Assembly (NCBI RefSeq): GCF_030063305.1
Contig: NZ_JASISV010000004.1
Location: 1-64,000, forward strand
From: Salinibacterium sp. G-O1
GTDB lineage: Bacteria; Actinomycetota; Actinomycetes; Actinomycetales; Microbacteriaceae
DNA length: 64,000 bases
Direction: 5' to 3'
Shown here: positions 1-8,191 of the stretch, piece by piece
Layout: each line of letters starts with the position of its first letter
Numbering within the stretch: the first letter of the stretch is position 1
Notes under the pieces: model-generated
What the model saw: only the letters and a program-made list of their open reading frames with translations
Told to the model about the DNA's origin: nothing
Databases searched by the model: none
Made by a program: the position numbers and the translations under genes

Positions 1-11
1 CGTTTTGCCGT

Positions 12-3000
12 CTACGTAGCGACAGTTTGCGCAAGGGCGGCGGGGATGTGGGGTGCGGGCGCGGCGGGGACGGGGATGCCGGGGCGGCCGAGGGCGGCGG
101 GGACGGGGATGCCGGGGCGCCCGAGGGCGGCGGGGATGTCCCCGGGCAGCCGCTCGTCGGGGTGGTGGCTGACCAGCACGACGATGCGGTCGGCGAGGGC
201 GGCGCGGAGGTTCGACATCAGCCGCTCGGCGTTGGCAGCGTCGAGGTGGGCGGTCGGTTCATCCAGCAGCACCAGGTCGGAGCGGGTGAGCAGCATTCGG
301 GCGACCGCGAGGCGCTGGCGCTCGCCACCGGAGAGCCTGCCGCCCAGCGAGCCGGTGCGGGTGTCGAGGCCGAGCGGCAGTGAGCGCATGAGATCGCCGA
401 GGCCGGCAGTGGCCAGCGCCGCGACCATCTCGGCATCGCTGGCGCGGTCGTCCCGCGCGCGGGCGAGCAGGAGGTTTCCGCGGATGGTGGAGTCGAACAG
501 GTGAGCCTCCTGCGGGCACCACGAGATGCGCGACCGCAGCGACGCCGGGTCGAGGGTGGTGGCATCCATGCCGTTGACGACGATGGTTCCGGATGCCGCC
601 GGCAGAAAGCCCATGAGCGTCGCGAGCATGGTCGACTTGCCGGAGCCCGACGGGCCCTCGGCAACGATCCAGTCACCGCGGCGCGCCGTTGCGGTGATCG
701 GACCGAAGCTCGTGGAGTTGTTCCAGCCCACGGCGAGGCCGCGCAGCTCGAGTGTGTCGATGGGGCCGAGCGGGAGTGTTCCGGCGGCCGCGGCGCGGGC
801 GCTCGTGATGGCGCGCACTTTGGCGAGCGCCCCGGCCAGGGCTGGCCACTGTTGCACGGCCTCGACCATGCCGGTGAGCGGTTCGATGAGGGCGATCGGC
901 AGCAGTACAAGCACGGCCACGATGGCGCCAGGCAACGTTCCGGCGGCTGTGGCCTGCGCTGTGGCGGGCAGCATCAGCATGGATGCCGCCCCGCAGGCCA
1001 GCACGACCATGCCGTTGCCCAGACCGAGGGCTGCCGCTCCCCGCCGGGCGTGCGCGCCGGCCGCGGCGTCGAGCGAGTCCAGCCGCGCGAGCACCCGCTC
1101 GGCGATTCCATTGGCGCGAAGGTCGGGTGCCGCACCGACCATGGCGCTGAAGTGGCGCACGACGGCAGTTTGCGCGGTGGCTGTTCCTCGCGCGGCCGAG
1201 CGGTCTGCGACGACGGCGACGGCGGGAGCGACGATGAGGCTGACGAGGATGACCCCGACCACGATGGGAACGGCGTCCTGGTGCAGGGCGGCCGTGGCGA
1301 CGATGGCAACGACCGCCGTCATAGCTGCGACGCTGGCGGGCAGCACGACGCGGGGAACGAGGTCACGAACCCTGTCGGCTGCGGCGACGAGATGATCGAG
1401 CGCGTTGGCGCCGGTGGCTGCCGAACGCGAGGCGATGCCGGTGGTGGCGATCCCCGTCCACAGCCGCTGCCGGAGGGTGGTGACGGAGCCGAGCACGGCG
1501 TCGTGGGTGACCAGTCGCTCGCTGTACCGGAGCACGGCCCGGCCGATCCCGAAAAATCTGACGCCCACGATAGCCACCGTGAGGTACATGATCGGTGGCT
1601 GCTCGCTCGCTCGCACGATCAACCATCCCGACAGCGCGGTGAGGGCGACGGCGAAGAGCGCTGCGCCGGTTCCGAGGGCGATGGCGGCGAGCATGCGGCC
1701 GAATGACGGGCGCACGAATGCGACCAGCTCGGCGAATATGCCCGTTGAGGCATTTGCCGTTTCGGGTTCAGCCGGAAGGGTGATGGTCGCCGGGTCGGCC
1801 GAGGCCGCGTCACGCGATCCGCCCTGGGCGCCGAGCCGCACCCGGTGGTCGGCCAGCCGGGTCATGCCTGCTTCGTGCGACGCGAAAACGATGGTCACGG
1901 TCGTGCGCAGCTCGTCGATGGCGCGCTCGACCAGCAGCGCGTGGGCGGGGTCCAGGTGCGCGGTGGGCTCATCCAGCAACAGGATGTCTGCGCCACCAGC
2001 GACCCGGACGAGGGCGCGCGCGACGCCTACCCTACGCAGTTCACCAGGGCTTAGTCGTTCGGGATCGTCGTTGGCAACGGCGGAGAGACCGAGCTGCGCG
2101 ATGACGCGTGTGACGTCGGCGTTGTCGCTGGAGTAGAGGGCGATCTCGTCGCGCACGGTCGCCGCGACGGTGCGCGGATGCTGGGGAGCCCACGCGACAG
2201 TGAGCGGGTCGACGCCCGTCACCACGCCGTCATTTGCGGGGACGATGCCGGCCAGCACACCGAGGACCGTCGACTTGCCCGCACCGCTCGGCCCCTCGAT
2301 CGATGTGACCGAGCCGCGCTCGAAGGCGAGCGATAGACCGTCGATGATCGGTGAGGTGCGGTCTGCGTAGCGAACGACGAGGCCATCGACCCGCAGCCGC
2401 TCTCCGGCAACACGCACATCGGTCGGAAGAGGCTCATCCGCGATCGACCGGGCGCGACGTTGCGCGGCCAGACCGTCCTGCGAGGCATGGAATGCCGAGC
2501 CCAGTTCGCGGAACGGTGCGAAACATTCCGGAGCGAGAATAAGTGCGACCAGCCCGATCGCGAGGGGCATGTCACCGTTGACGAGCCGCAACCCGACGAA
2601 CACGGCGACGATGGCCACGGAGATCGTGGAGATGAGCTCGAGCACCAGCGATGAGAGAAACGCGGTGCGCAGCGTCAGCATGGTCGTCGCGCGATGCTCG
2701 GTCGACACCTGCCGGAGGGCCTCGGACTGCTCGTCGACCCGACCGAGTCCAACGAGCACGGGGAGGCCGCGCGCGAGCTCCACCAGATGATCCGAGAGTC
2801 GCTGCAGGGTCGCGGATGCCGCATCCGCACGGTCGCGGGTGTGCATGCCGACCAGCGCCATGAAGATCGGCACGAGCGGAACCGTGACCACGATGATCAC
2901 CGCGCTCACCCAGTCTGCGAAGAGGATGCGCGCACCGATGAGCAGCGGGATGGTCGCCGCTGTCACGACCGCGGGCAGCGCCAGGCGGTAGTAGTTGTCG

Positions 3001-3326
3001 AGTTGGTCGAGTCCGACCGTGCCCACCGCTGTCGCCGAACCCGTGCCCACGTCGCTGCCGGCGAGCATCCTGCCGGCGAGTTCCCGACGCAGCTCCTCCT
3101 TGGCGCCGATGGCCGCACGGGTGGCGTACGACTGCGCGGCCCAAGTGACGAGCGCGCGCAGCAGCGCCGCAGCGAGGCCGAGGGTGATGGCATCCCGCCA
3201 AGCGTCATCACGGGCGATGACCGAGACAATTCCGCGGGCGAGTGCCTCGGCCATACCGACGAGCGCCGCCGCCTTCAGCGCGGCCAGCACGCCGAAGACG
3301 AAGGTGCGACGCCGGTCGAGGGTCAT
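12..3326 (-). CDS. cydDC: Fused CydDC heterodimer-type ABC exporter (cytochrome bd assembly)
   Basis: A 1104-residue protein joining two full ABC exporter halves, matching CydD and CydC in one chain. This family exports thiols (cysteine, glutathione) and is needed to assemble cytochrome bd. First half: membrane domain about residues 1-300, Walker A GPSGAGKST, degenerate signature LSPGELRR, Walker B DILLLDEPTAHLD. Second half: another membrane domain, Walker A GPSGSGKST, canonical signature LSGGERQR, Walker B DLVLLDEPT, H-loop LVSHH. The start (MTLDRRRTF) overlaps the cydB stop in an ATGA, so the longer in-frame extension inside cydB is not used. The C-terminus ends in an unusual Ala/Pro/Gly tail built of an 11-residue repeat. 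Fusion is common in actinobacteria. Only the transported substrate is uncertain. Confidence 0.93.
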   Translation of the reverse strand: MTLDRRRTFVFGVLAALKAAALVGMAEALARGIVSVIARDDAWRDAITLGLAAALLRALVTWAAQSYATRAAIGAKEELRRELAGRMLAGSDVGTGSATAVGTVGLDQLDNYYRLALPAVVTAATIPLLIGARILFADWVSAVIIVVTVPLVPIFMALVGMHTRDRADAASATLQRLSDHLVELARGLPVLVGLGRVDEQSEALRQVSTEHRATTMLTLRTAFLSSLVLELISTISVAIVAVFVGLRLVNGDMPLAIGLVALILAPECFAPFRELGSAFHASQDGLAAQRRARSIADEPLPTDVRVAGERLRVDGLVVRYADRTSPIIDGLSLAFERGSVTSIEGPSGAGKSTVLGVLAGIVPANDGVVTGVDPLTVAWAPQHPRTVAATVRDEIALYSSDNADVTRVIAQLGLSAVANDDPERLSPGELRRVGVARALVRVAGGADILLLDEPTAHLDPAHALLVERAIDELRTTVTIVFASHEAGMTRLADHRVRLGAQGGSRDAASADPATITLPAEPETANASTGIFAELVAFVRPSFGRMLAAIALGTGAALFAVALTALSGWLIVRASEQPPIMYLTVAIVGVRFFGIGRAVLRYSERLVTHDAVLGSVTTLRQRLWTGIATTGIASRSAATGANALDHLVAAADRVRDLVPRVVLPASVAAMTAVVAIVATAALHQDAVPIVVGVILVSLIVAPAVAVVADRSAARGTATAQTAVVRHFSAMVGAAPDLRANGIAERVLARLDSLDAAAGAHARRGAAALGLGNGMVVLACGAASMLMLPATAQATAAGTLPGAIVAVLVLLPIALIEPLTGMVEAVQQWPALAGALAKVRAITSARAAAAGTLPLGPIDTLELRGLAVGWNNSTSFGPITATARRGDWIVAEGPSGSGKSTMLATLMGFLPAASGTIVVNGMDATTLDPASLRSRISWCPQEAHLFDSTIRGNLLLARARDDRASDAEMVAALATAGLGDLMRSLPLGLDTRTGSLGGRLSGGERQRLAVARMLLTRSDLVLLDEPTAHLDAANAERLMSNLRAALADRIVVLVSHHPDERLPGDIPAALGRPGIPVPAALGRPGIPVPAAPAPHIPAALAQTVAT
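61..137. repeat. 33-bp tandem repeat in the cydDC 3' end
   Basis: A 33-bp unit starting GCGGCGGGGACGGGG occurs at 61-93 and 94-126, with a third partial copy from 127. Read on the minus strand it encodes the repeated peptide AALGRPGIPVP just before the CydDC stop. The two full copies differ at about one position. The tail lies beyond the ATPase domain, so it is probably dispensable and length-variable. Confidence 0.85.
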
Positions 3327-4354
3327 CGCGATGCCACCGCCGGAAGCACGGTATGCGCGTCGGGGAGGTGTGTTTCTGCGAGGCGGCGGCGGAACACCCA
3401 GTAGGTGTAGCCCTGATAGAGCAACACGAGGGGCAGCCCGATCGCCGTCACGACGCTCATCACGCCGAGGGTGTATTCGCCGCTCGAAGCGTTGGTGACG
3501 GTCAGGTCGAACGCGCTGTCGATCGTCGACGGAATCACCACGGGGAAGGCTGCGGCGAAGATGGATGCAGCGCCCAGCACCAGGAACGCGGCAATCCCGG
3601 CGAACGCCCGGCCTTCCCGCCCGGCCCTGGCGGCTACCCATCCGTAGACGACAGCAGCCACGGCCAGCACGACGAGCCCCCAGGTGATGACGGTTCCCGA
3701 CGCGAGTTGCACCGCGAGCACCCAGCCGACGATCGGCAGCAGCGCGACGGGTGCCCAGCGCACCACGAAGGCACGCGAGCGGTCGCGCACGGGGCCGAGC
3801 GTCTTGAGGCTGAGGAACACGGCGCCGTGCACGAGGCAGAAGCCGATCACGGCCAGCCCGCCCAGGATGGCGTACCCGTTGAGCCAGGCGAACGGCCCGC
3901 CGACGCGGTCACCATTCGCGTCGATCGGCAGGCCCGTCGTGGTGAGGGTGAGCATGGCGCCCACCCCAAAGGCGGTGACGAACGAGCCGATGCCGAGCGC
4001 ACGATCCCACCAGGCGCGCCAGCGATCGCTGTCACCCTTGCCGCGGTATTCGATGGCGACGGCGCGAAAGATGAGCGCGAGCAGGGTGAGCGTCAGCGGG
4101 ATGTAGAGGGTGGAAAACAGGGAGGCGTACCAGAGCGGGAATGCTGCGAAGGTTGCCGCCCCCGCGGTGATCAGCCAGACCTCGTTGCCGTCCCACACCG
4201 GCCCGATGCTGTTCAACATGAGCCTGCGCTGCTTCTCGGTGCGCGCAGACACGAGCATGTGCATCCCGACCCCGAGGTCGAAGCCTTCGAGCAGGAGGTA
4301 GCCGATCCAGAGAGCCGCGATGGCGACGAACCACAGTGTTGGCAGGAATTCCAT
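3323..4354 (-). CDS. cydB: Cytochrome bd ubiquinol oxidase subunit II
   Basis: A 343-residue integral membrane protein of the CydB family. It begins with the hallmark segment in which the first helix runs into LEGFDLGVGMHM, followed by about eight hydrophobic helices. With CydA it forms the bd-type quinol oxidase, which reduces O2 to water without pumping protons and works at low oxygen tension or under respiratory inhibition. It lies 9 nt after cydA, with AGGAGG placed in that gap, and its stop overlaps the cydDC start. The three genes are clearly one operon. Length is normal for the family. Confidence 0.96.
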   Translation of the reverse strand: MEFLPTLWFVAIAALWIGYLLLEGFDLGVGMHMLVSARTEKQRRLMLNSIGPVWDGNEVWLITAGAATFAAFPLWYASLFSTLYIPLTLTLLALIFRAVAIEYRGKGDSDRWRAWWDRALGIGSFVTAFGVGAMLTLTTTGLPIDANGDRVGGPFAWLNGYAILGGLAVIGFCLVHGAVFLSLKTLGPVRDRSRAFVVRWAPVALLPIVGWVLAVQLASGTVITWGLVVLAVAAVVYGWVAARAGREGRAFAGIAAFLVLGAASIFAAAFPVVIPSTIDSAFDLTVTNASSGEYTLGVMSVVTAIGLPLVLLYQGYTYWVFRRRLAETHLPDAHTVLPAVASR

Positions 4355-4363
4355 GTCAGCCTC

Positions 4364-5947
4364 CTAGTACGCAAACGCGAGAACGTCGCGCTTGTCGGGA
4401 TCGTCGGGTTTGTCCGGGTCGTCGTCGTGCCCCGGATGCGCCAGCTCGGGCATCGCGGACGCCACCCCGCCACGCACATACTTCACGAGCAGCTTCAGCT
4501 CGAACACGAGGATCACGGCGTACACCACGGCGAAGGCAGCCAGCGAGAACACGATCTCCTCACCCGTGACCCCCGGCGAGACGGCGGCAGCGGTGAACAT
4601 GAACACGCCATCGACACCGCCCGGCGTCGGGTTGGGGGCGACCACGAACGGCTGTCGGCCCATTTCGGTGAAGACCCAGCCCGCGATGTTCGCGGCGAAG
4701 GGAGCCATAATGCTCGTAAGCGCGGTCCACATCATCAGCTTCGATCGCGGCACGGTGCCCTTGCGGGTCAGCCACAGGGTGAGCACGGCGAACCCGGCAG
4801 CGAGCATCCCGAAACCGATCATCAGCCTGAAGCCCCAATAGGTGACCTCCATGATCGGGAGGTAGTTGATCTCCTGGCCGGCACGCTCGCCGTAGAGGGG
4901 GTTGTCGGGCAGGTTGGTGCCATACAGGGCCTGATATTCGGGGATGAGGGTGTTCACGCCCTTGATCTCGGTCGTGAAATCGCCGTGGGCGAGGAACGAC
5001 AGGATGCCGGGGATCTCGATGATCCCCGCGACCTCGTTGCAGTTCTGCGCCCCGAGGTTGCCGATCGACAGCACCGAGAAGCTCGTGCCGTCTTGGCAGG
5101 CGGCCTCGGCTGCGGCCATCTTGAGCGGTTGCTGTTCGAACATGAGCTTGGCCTGCAGGTCGCCGGTCAGCGCCACTCCGCCGAAGCCGATGATCGCGAC
5201 GACGGCACCGATCCGGAGGCTTCTGATCCACACCGAGTGGTCGACGCGGTCGCGGCCCGGGATGTCGAGCCGTTCACCGACGACGACCCGGCCGCGGGCA
5301 TCCACTGTGTCGATTCCGTCACGCCGACGCTGCCAGAGCTGGTACCAGGAAATGCCGACCAGGAAGCCGGCGCCGACGGCGAGGGCGCCCATGATCGTGT
5401 GGCTGTAGGCGGTGAGGGCGGTGTTGTTGGTCAGCACTGCCCAGATGTCGGTCATGACGGGTCGGCCGTCGATGAGTTCGACGCCGACGGGGTGCTGCAT
5501 CCAGGAGTTCGCGACGATGATGAAGAAGGCGGATGCGATGGAACCCGCCACCGCGATCCACAGGGCAGCGAGGTGCACCTTCTTGGGGAGCCGACCCCAG
5601 CCGAAGATCCACAGGCCGAGGAAGGTCGACTCGAAGAAGAAGGCGAGCAGCCCTTCCATCGCCAGCGGTGCGCCGAAGACGTCGCCGACGAACCTGGAGT
5701 ATTCGCTCCACGCCATGCCGAACTGGAACTCCTGCACGAGACCGGTGGCGACGCCGATGATGAAGTTGATCAGGTAGAGCTTGCCCCAGAACTTCGTCAT
5801 GCGAAGGTACTTCTCGTTGGCCGTGCGCACCCACATGGTCTGCATGATGGCGACCAAAGGGCCGAGGCCGAGGGTGAGGGGAACCATGACGAAGTGGTAC
5901 ACGGTGGTAATACCGAATTGCCATCGTGCGATTTCGAGTGGATCCAT
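4364..5947 (-). CDS. cydA: Cytochrome bd ubiquinol oxidase subunit I
   Basis: A 527-residue CydA. The start MDPLEIARWQFGITTVYHF is the conserved N-terminus carrying the heme b595 histidine; the 68-codon extension upstream is rejected. Further family blocks are visible: FQFGMAWSEYSRFVGDVFGAPLAMEGLLAFF-type helices (given here only as a landmark near residues 65-95) and a periplasmic Q-loop of the short type. It oxidises quinol and carries the three hemes. It is the first gene of cydA-cydB-cydDC. Its upstream region (5948-6116) is shared with a divergent BlaI-type repressor and holds two operators, so expression is probably BlaI-controlled. Confidence 0.96.
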   Translation of the reverse strand: MDPLEIARWQFGITTVYHFVMVPLTLGLGPLVAIMQTMWVRTANEKYLRMTKFWGKLYLINFIIGVATGLVQEFQFGMAWSEYSRFVGDVFGAPLAMEGLLAFFFESTFLGLWIFGWGRLPKKVHLAALWIAVAGSIASAFFIIVANSWMQHPVGVELIDGRPVMTDIWAVLTNNTALTAYSHTIMGALAVGAGFLVGISWYQLWQRRRDGIDTVDARGRVVVGERLDIPGRDRVDHSVWIRSLRIGAVVAIIGFGGVALTGDLQAKLMFEQQPLKMAAAEAACQDGTSFSVLSIGNLGAQNCNEVAGIIEIPGILSFLAHGDFTTEIKGVNTLIPEYQALYGTNLPDNPLYGERAGQEINYLPIMEVTYWGFRLMIGFGMLAAGFAVLTLWLTRKGTVPRSKLMMWTALTSIMAPFAANIAGWVFTEMGRQPFVVAPNPTPGGVDGVFMFTAAAVSPGVTGEEIVFSLAAFAVVYAVILVFELKLLVKYVRGGVASAMPELAHPGHDDDPDKPDDPDKRDVLAFAY

Positions 5948-6048
5948 CCGCAATGCCTCCGTGGTTTCCGGGCCGTATTCTCGGCGACCGCGTCCCATCA
6001 TGTCGACGGGGTGAACCGCTCGACAGGGCCTTTGGTCCCCGTTTCCAT

Positions 6049-6065
6049 TTCTACGAGCCGTAGAA
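6049..6065. promoter_or_regulatory. Operator 1, cydA-blaI intergenic region
   Basis: The perfect inverted repeat TTCTACG-AGC-CGTAGAA (17 bp) lies 101 bp from the cydA start. A near-identical site is 26 bp to the right. BlaI/MecI/CopY repressors bind short dyads as winged-helix dimers, so the adjacent BlaI-type protein is the likely ligand. Binding is inferred from position and symmetry. Confidence 0.75.
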
Positions 6066-6070
6066 CTATT

Positions 6071-6076
6071 TTGACA
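6071..6076 (+). promoter_or_regulatory. Possible -35 box between the two operators
   Basis: A consensus TTGACA sits between the two dyads. The matching -10 is not convincing (operator 2 occupies the expected place), so I call only the hexamer. If used, operator 2 would overlap the -10 and start site of the blaI-type gene. Confidence 0.4.
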
Positions 6077-6091
6077 CGGCGCAGCACATAT

Positions 6092-6108
6092 TTCTACGTG
6101 GGGTAGAA
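6092..6108. promoter_or_regulatory. Operator 2, cydA-blaI intergenic region
   Basis: TTCTACG-TGG-GGTAGAA is the same 17-bp dyad as operator 1 with one arm mismatch. It ends 8 nt before the regulator's ATG, a position that suits autorepression. Together the pair would let one repressor control both cydA and its own gene. Confidence 0.75.
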
Positions 6109-6116
6109 TTTCAGGT

Positions 6117-6464
6117 ATGGCAACACTGGGCGAGCTTGAGCGATCGATCATGGATGTGCTCTGGGCGGCAGACGAAACTCTGTCGGCCTACGACCTTCAA
6201 GACGCCATGCCCGAGCGGAAGCTTGCACCGACGACGATTCTCACCGTGCTGTCGCGGCTTGAGAAGAAGGGCTTCGTGGCAAGGGATCGCGCCTCCCGCC
6301 CCCACCGGTACAGCGCGGCGGCCGACCGCGAAGAACACATGGCCGAGCTTATGCATGAGGTGCTCGGGGGAGCGTCGAATCGAACGGCCGTGCTCGAGAG
6401 GTTCGTTGGTCAGGTCAGCGCCGAAGAAGCCGACACTCTCCGCCGCATTCTCGACGGGCACTAA
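6117..6464 (+). CDS. BlaI/MecI/CopY-family transcriptional repressor
   Basis: A 115-residue winged-helix protein of the BlaI/MecI family (Penicillinase_R): N-terminal MATLGELERSIMDVLW, recognition region PTTILTVLSRLEKKGFV, and a short C-terminal dimerisation helix. Family members are inactivated by a cognate BlaR-type metalloprotease, which is encoded 5 nt downstream here. It is divergent from the cytochrome bd operon, and two matching dyads lie in the shared region, so the likely job is repression of cydABDC rather than of a beta-lactamase (none is present). The start is the only ATG close to the conserved N-terminus; no strong ribosome binding site is visible. Confidence 0.9.
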   Translation: MATLGELERSIMDVLWAADETLSAYDLQDAMPERKLAPTTILTVLSRLEKKGFVARDRASRPHRYSAAADREEHMAELMHEVLGGASNRTAVLERFVGQVSAEEADTLRRILDGH

Positions 6465-6469
6465 GCGCG

Positions 6470-7402
6470 ATGGTCGCGCCGCTGGCGCTCGCAGCGCTCG
6501 CGATAGCCCTTGCGGTGCCGGTACCGCTGCTGCTGGCTCGCGCGTCGTGGCCCGCACGTGCCCCCGCCGCCGCCCTGCTGCTGTGGCAGTCCATCGCCAT
6601 CGCCGGCGGGCTGTCGATGATCGGTGCCCTCCTCGCCTTCGGACTCGCGCCGTTCGGTGACGATCTGCTCTCGGGAGCCGCCGGGTTTGCCGCCCGAGGC
6701 TTTCTGGCGGTTCCGCTGACCAACGCCCTCGCGCTCGCCGGCGCCGCGCTTCTCGCCTTTCACCTGCTGCTGAACCTCGCGCTCACCGTCGTCAGGTCGG
6801 AGCGCCAGCGCCGCCGTCACGCCCAGCTTGTGCACCTGCTCAGTTCGCCCCTCGAGCTCGTTCCCGGAGCGAGGCTGCTCGACAGCCCAGCTCCCGTCGC
6901 ATACTGCCTGCCCGGCGCGGTTACCTCGGTCACCGTCGTGTCTGCCGGACTGGTCGCGCTGCTGGACGGCGACGAAATGACAGCGGTAATCGAACACGAG
7001 AAGGCACACGTGAGCCAGCGGCACGATGTCGTACTCGTTGCTTTCCGAGCCTGGTACGCCTCCCTTCCCTGGTTTCCGATCGCGTTCCGCGCCCAGCGCG
7101 AGGTCGGGCTGCTCATCGAGATGCTCGCCGACGATCGTGCACGCCAGGTCGTGCCAGACTCCGTGCTGGCGCGGGCCATCGTGCTCGTCGGCGCGGAGCG
7201 AGGCGGGGCTCCGCTGGCTGCGTCGCCGGGTGACTGGGGGGATGCGGCATCCACCGATGAACTTCGCAACCGCATCGCGCGGCTCGACTCCCGCCCCCTG
7301 TCGACTGTCGCCAGGGTTGCGGTCATGGCCGCCGCGGTCGCGCTCCTGCTGGTGCCCACGGCGTTGCTGTTCGCGCCGGGGGTGTCGCTGCTCGCGCCCT
7401 AG
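6470..7402 (+). CDS. BlaR1-type M56 family membrane metallopeptidase, no sensor domain
   Basis: A 310-residue membrane protein with hydrophobic segments at about 3-25, 34-60, 75-108 and 280-308. The zinc site HEKAH is at residues 176-180, and EMLADDRA downstream probably supplies the third ligand. This is the M56 (BlaR1/MecR1) protease fold. BlaR1 proteins have an extra penicillin-binding sensor domain of about 250 residues at the C-terminus; it is absent here, so the signal must be sensed differently. It follows the BlaI-type gene by 5 nt. Inference: it cleaves that repressor and so derepresses the cyd genes. Confidence 0.86.
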   Translation: MVAPLALAALAIALAVPVPLLLARASWPARAPAAALLLWQSIAIAGGLSMIGALLAFGLAPFGDDLLSGAAGFAARGFLAVPLTNALALAGAALLAFHLLLNLALTVVRSERQRRRHAQLVHLLSSPLELVPGARLLDSPAPVAYCLPGAVTSVTVVSAGLVALLDGDEMTAVIEHEKAHVSQRHDVVLVAFRAWYASLPWFPIAFRAQREVGLLIEMLADDRARQVVPDSVLARAIVLVGAERGGAPLAASPGDWGDAASTDELRNRIARLDSRPLSTVARVAVMAAAVALLLVPTALLFAPGVSLLAP

Positions 7403-7452
7403 CGGCGCGGCGCGACCCATTCCTGCCCGCCCCTCCCGCCCCCGCTCCGGCC

Positions 7453-7544
7453 CCTTCCGAAATGACGGAGATCGGATTGCTCCGGCGCGGAGTTCCGGGG
7501 GTGTGCTCGGGCGCGATGCGGCGTGTCTCCGTCATTTCGGAAGG
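7453..7544. repeat. Intergenic long-stem inverted repeat (family member A)
   Basis: The perfect 19-bp arms CCTTCCGAAATGACGGAGA (7453-7471) and its reverse complement (7526-7544) are separated by 54 bp. It lies between the convergent blaR-like and hpf genes. The arm core AAATGACGGAGAT resembles those of the inverted repeats at 25944-26023 and 49410-49465. It may serve as a two-way terminator, but the long loop and the recurrence point to a dispersed element. Confidence 0.8.
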
Positions 7545-7578
7545 AGAGCGGCCCACGTGCCGGCCCGAGCCAGGCGCC

Positions 7579-7929
7579 CTAGCGAGGTTCGGGACCACCC
7601 ATCGGCGTGCTGCCCTTGTGTTGGTCACGACGGCCGAAGGTGGAATCCAGCACGCTCCGCATCTTCTTGAGGGCACCCCTGACGGCATCATCGACCGCTG
7701 AGGCGTTGTCAGTGACATATTCCGGATTTCGGCCCTCGGGCCGAGCTTCGAGTCGGCAACTGATGTCGTCGCCTGTGCTGCGGCCGGCGCTCTCGTCGGT
7801 CAGGTGCACCTCGACCCTGGTCAGGTGGGCGCCGAAATGCCCGAGAGAGGTTTCCACCACCGACGCCAACTCGTCGAGCTTCTGCTGATTGAGAGTGATG
7901 TTGCTATCGGTGTTGACGATGACCTGCAT
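7579..7929 (-). CDS. HPF/RaiA-family ribosome-associated inhibitor
   Basis: A 116-residue protein of the ribosome hibernation factor (sigma-54 modulation/RaiA) superfamily. It has the beta-alpha-beta-beta-beta-alpha pattern, with the strand MQVIVNTDSNI, helix KLDELASVVETSLGHFGAHL, strand VEVHLTDES and the final helix AVDDAVRGALKKMRSVLD. Such proteins bind the 30S decoding region and silence ribosomes in stationary phase or under stress. I start at MQVIVNTD, with GGGAGG 7 nt upstream; an 11-codon longer form is possible. It is the short form without the dimerisation tail. It has no operon partner. The ligand ribosome site is family knowledge, not visible here. Confidence 0.85.
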   Translation of the reverse strand: MQVIVNTDSNITLNQQKLDELASVVETSLGHFGAHLTRVEVHLTDESAGRSTGDDISCRLEARPEGRNPEYVTDNASAVDDAVRGALKKMRSVLDSTFGRRDQHKGSTPMGGPEPR

Positions 7930-8075
7930 GGTCGCCTCCCGGCAATTGTTGCCGCCCACCACCGCCCCCGTGGTGAGGGCTTTGTGGGGAATCCGGCGGC
8001 GCGTGCCCTCTCCATGCTAGGTCGTCAATGCGCGAGTAGCACGGGTTTGGTCGCCACGACCCGGCGGGCGTCCTG

Positions 8076-8104
8076 TTGACAGACCCACGAACACCCCATA
8101 GTGT
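8076..8104 (+). promoter_or_regulatory. Promoter P1 of the oxidase-epimerase operon
   Basis: TTGACA at 8076-8081, a 17-bp spacer and TAGTGT at 8099-8104. The same three elements with identical hexamers and spacing occur at 15820-15848 in front of the ABC importer operon. The operator-like element begins 6 nt after the -10, over the expected transcription start. Confidence 0.7.
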
Positions 8105-8110
8105 TCTGAC

Positions 8111-8131
8111 TTGTATACAGATACGGATACA
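8111..8131. promoter_or_regulatory. GntR-type operator of the 8-21 kb regulon, copy 1
   Basis: TTGTATACA-N5-GGATACA. The first part is nearly the palindrome TTGTATACAA, which fits the FadR-subfamily pattern TNGTN(1-3)ACNA. The second GATACA part repeats one half-site. Copy 2 at 15857-15877 shares all 16 defined bases. The likely ligand is the GntR regulator encoded at the end of this operon. Confidence 0.72.
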
Positions 8132-8191
8132 AGGTCACCGTTGACCGGCTCACTGCCTGCGCCACGGTGCCTCCAGAACCTAAGGAGTCCT

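Noticed and set aside
3242-6106. 954-codon plus-strand frame opposite cydA and cydB
   Set aside because: Its His/Asp/Glu/Gly/Arg-rich translation has no domain and mirrors the codons of two clearly real genes.
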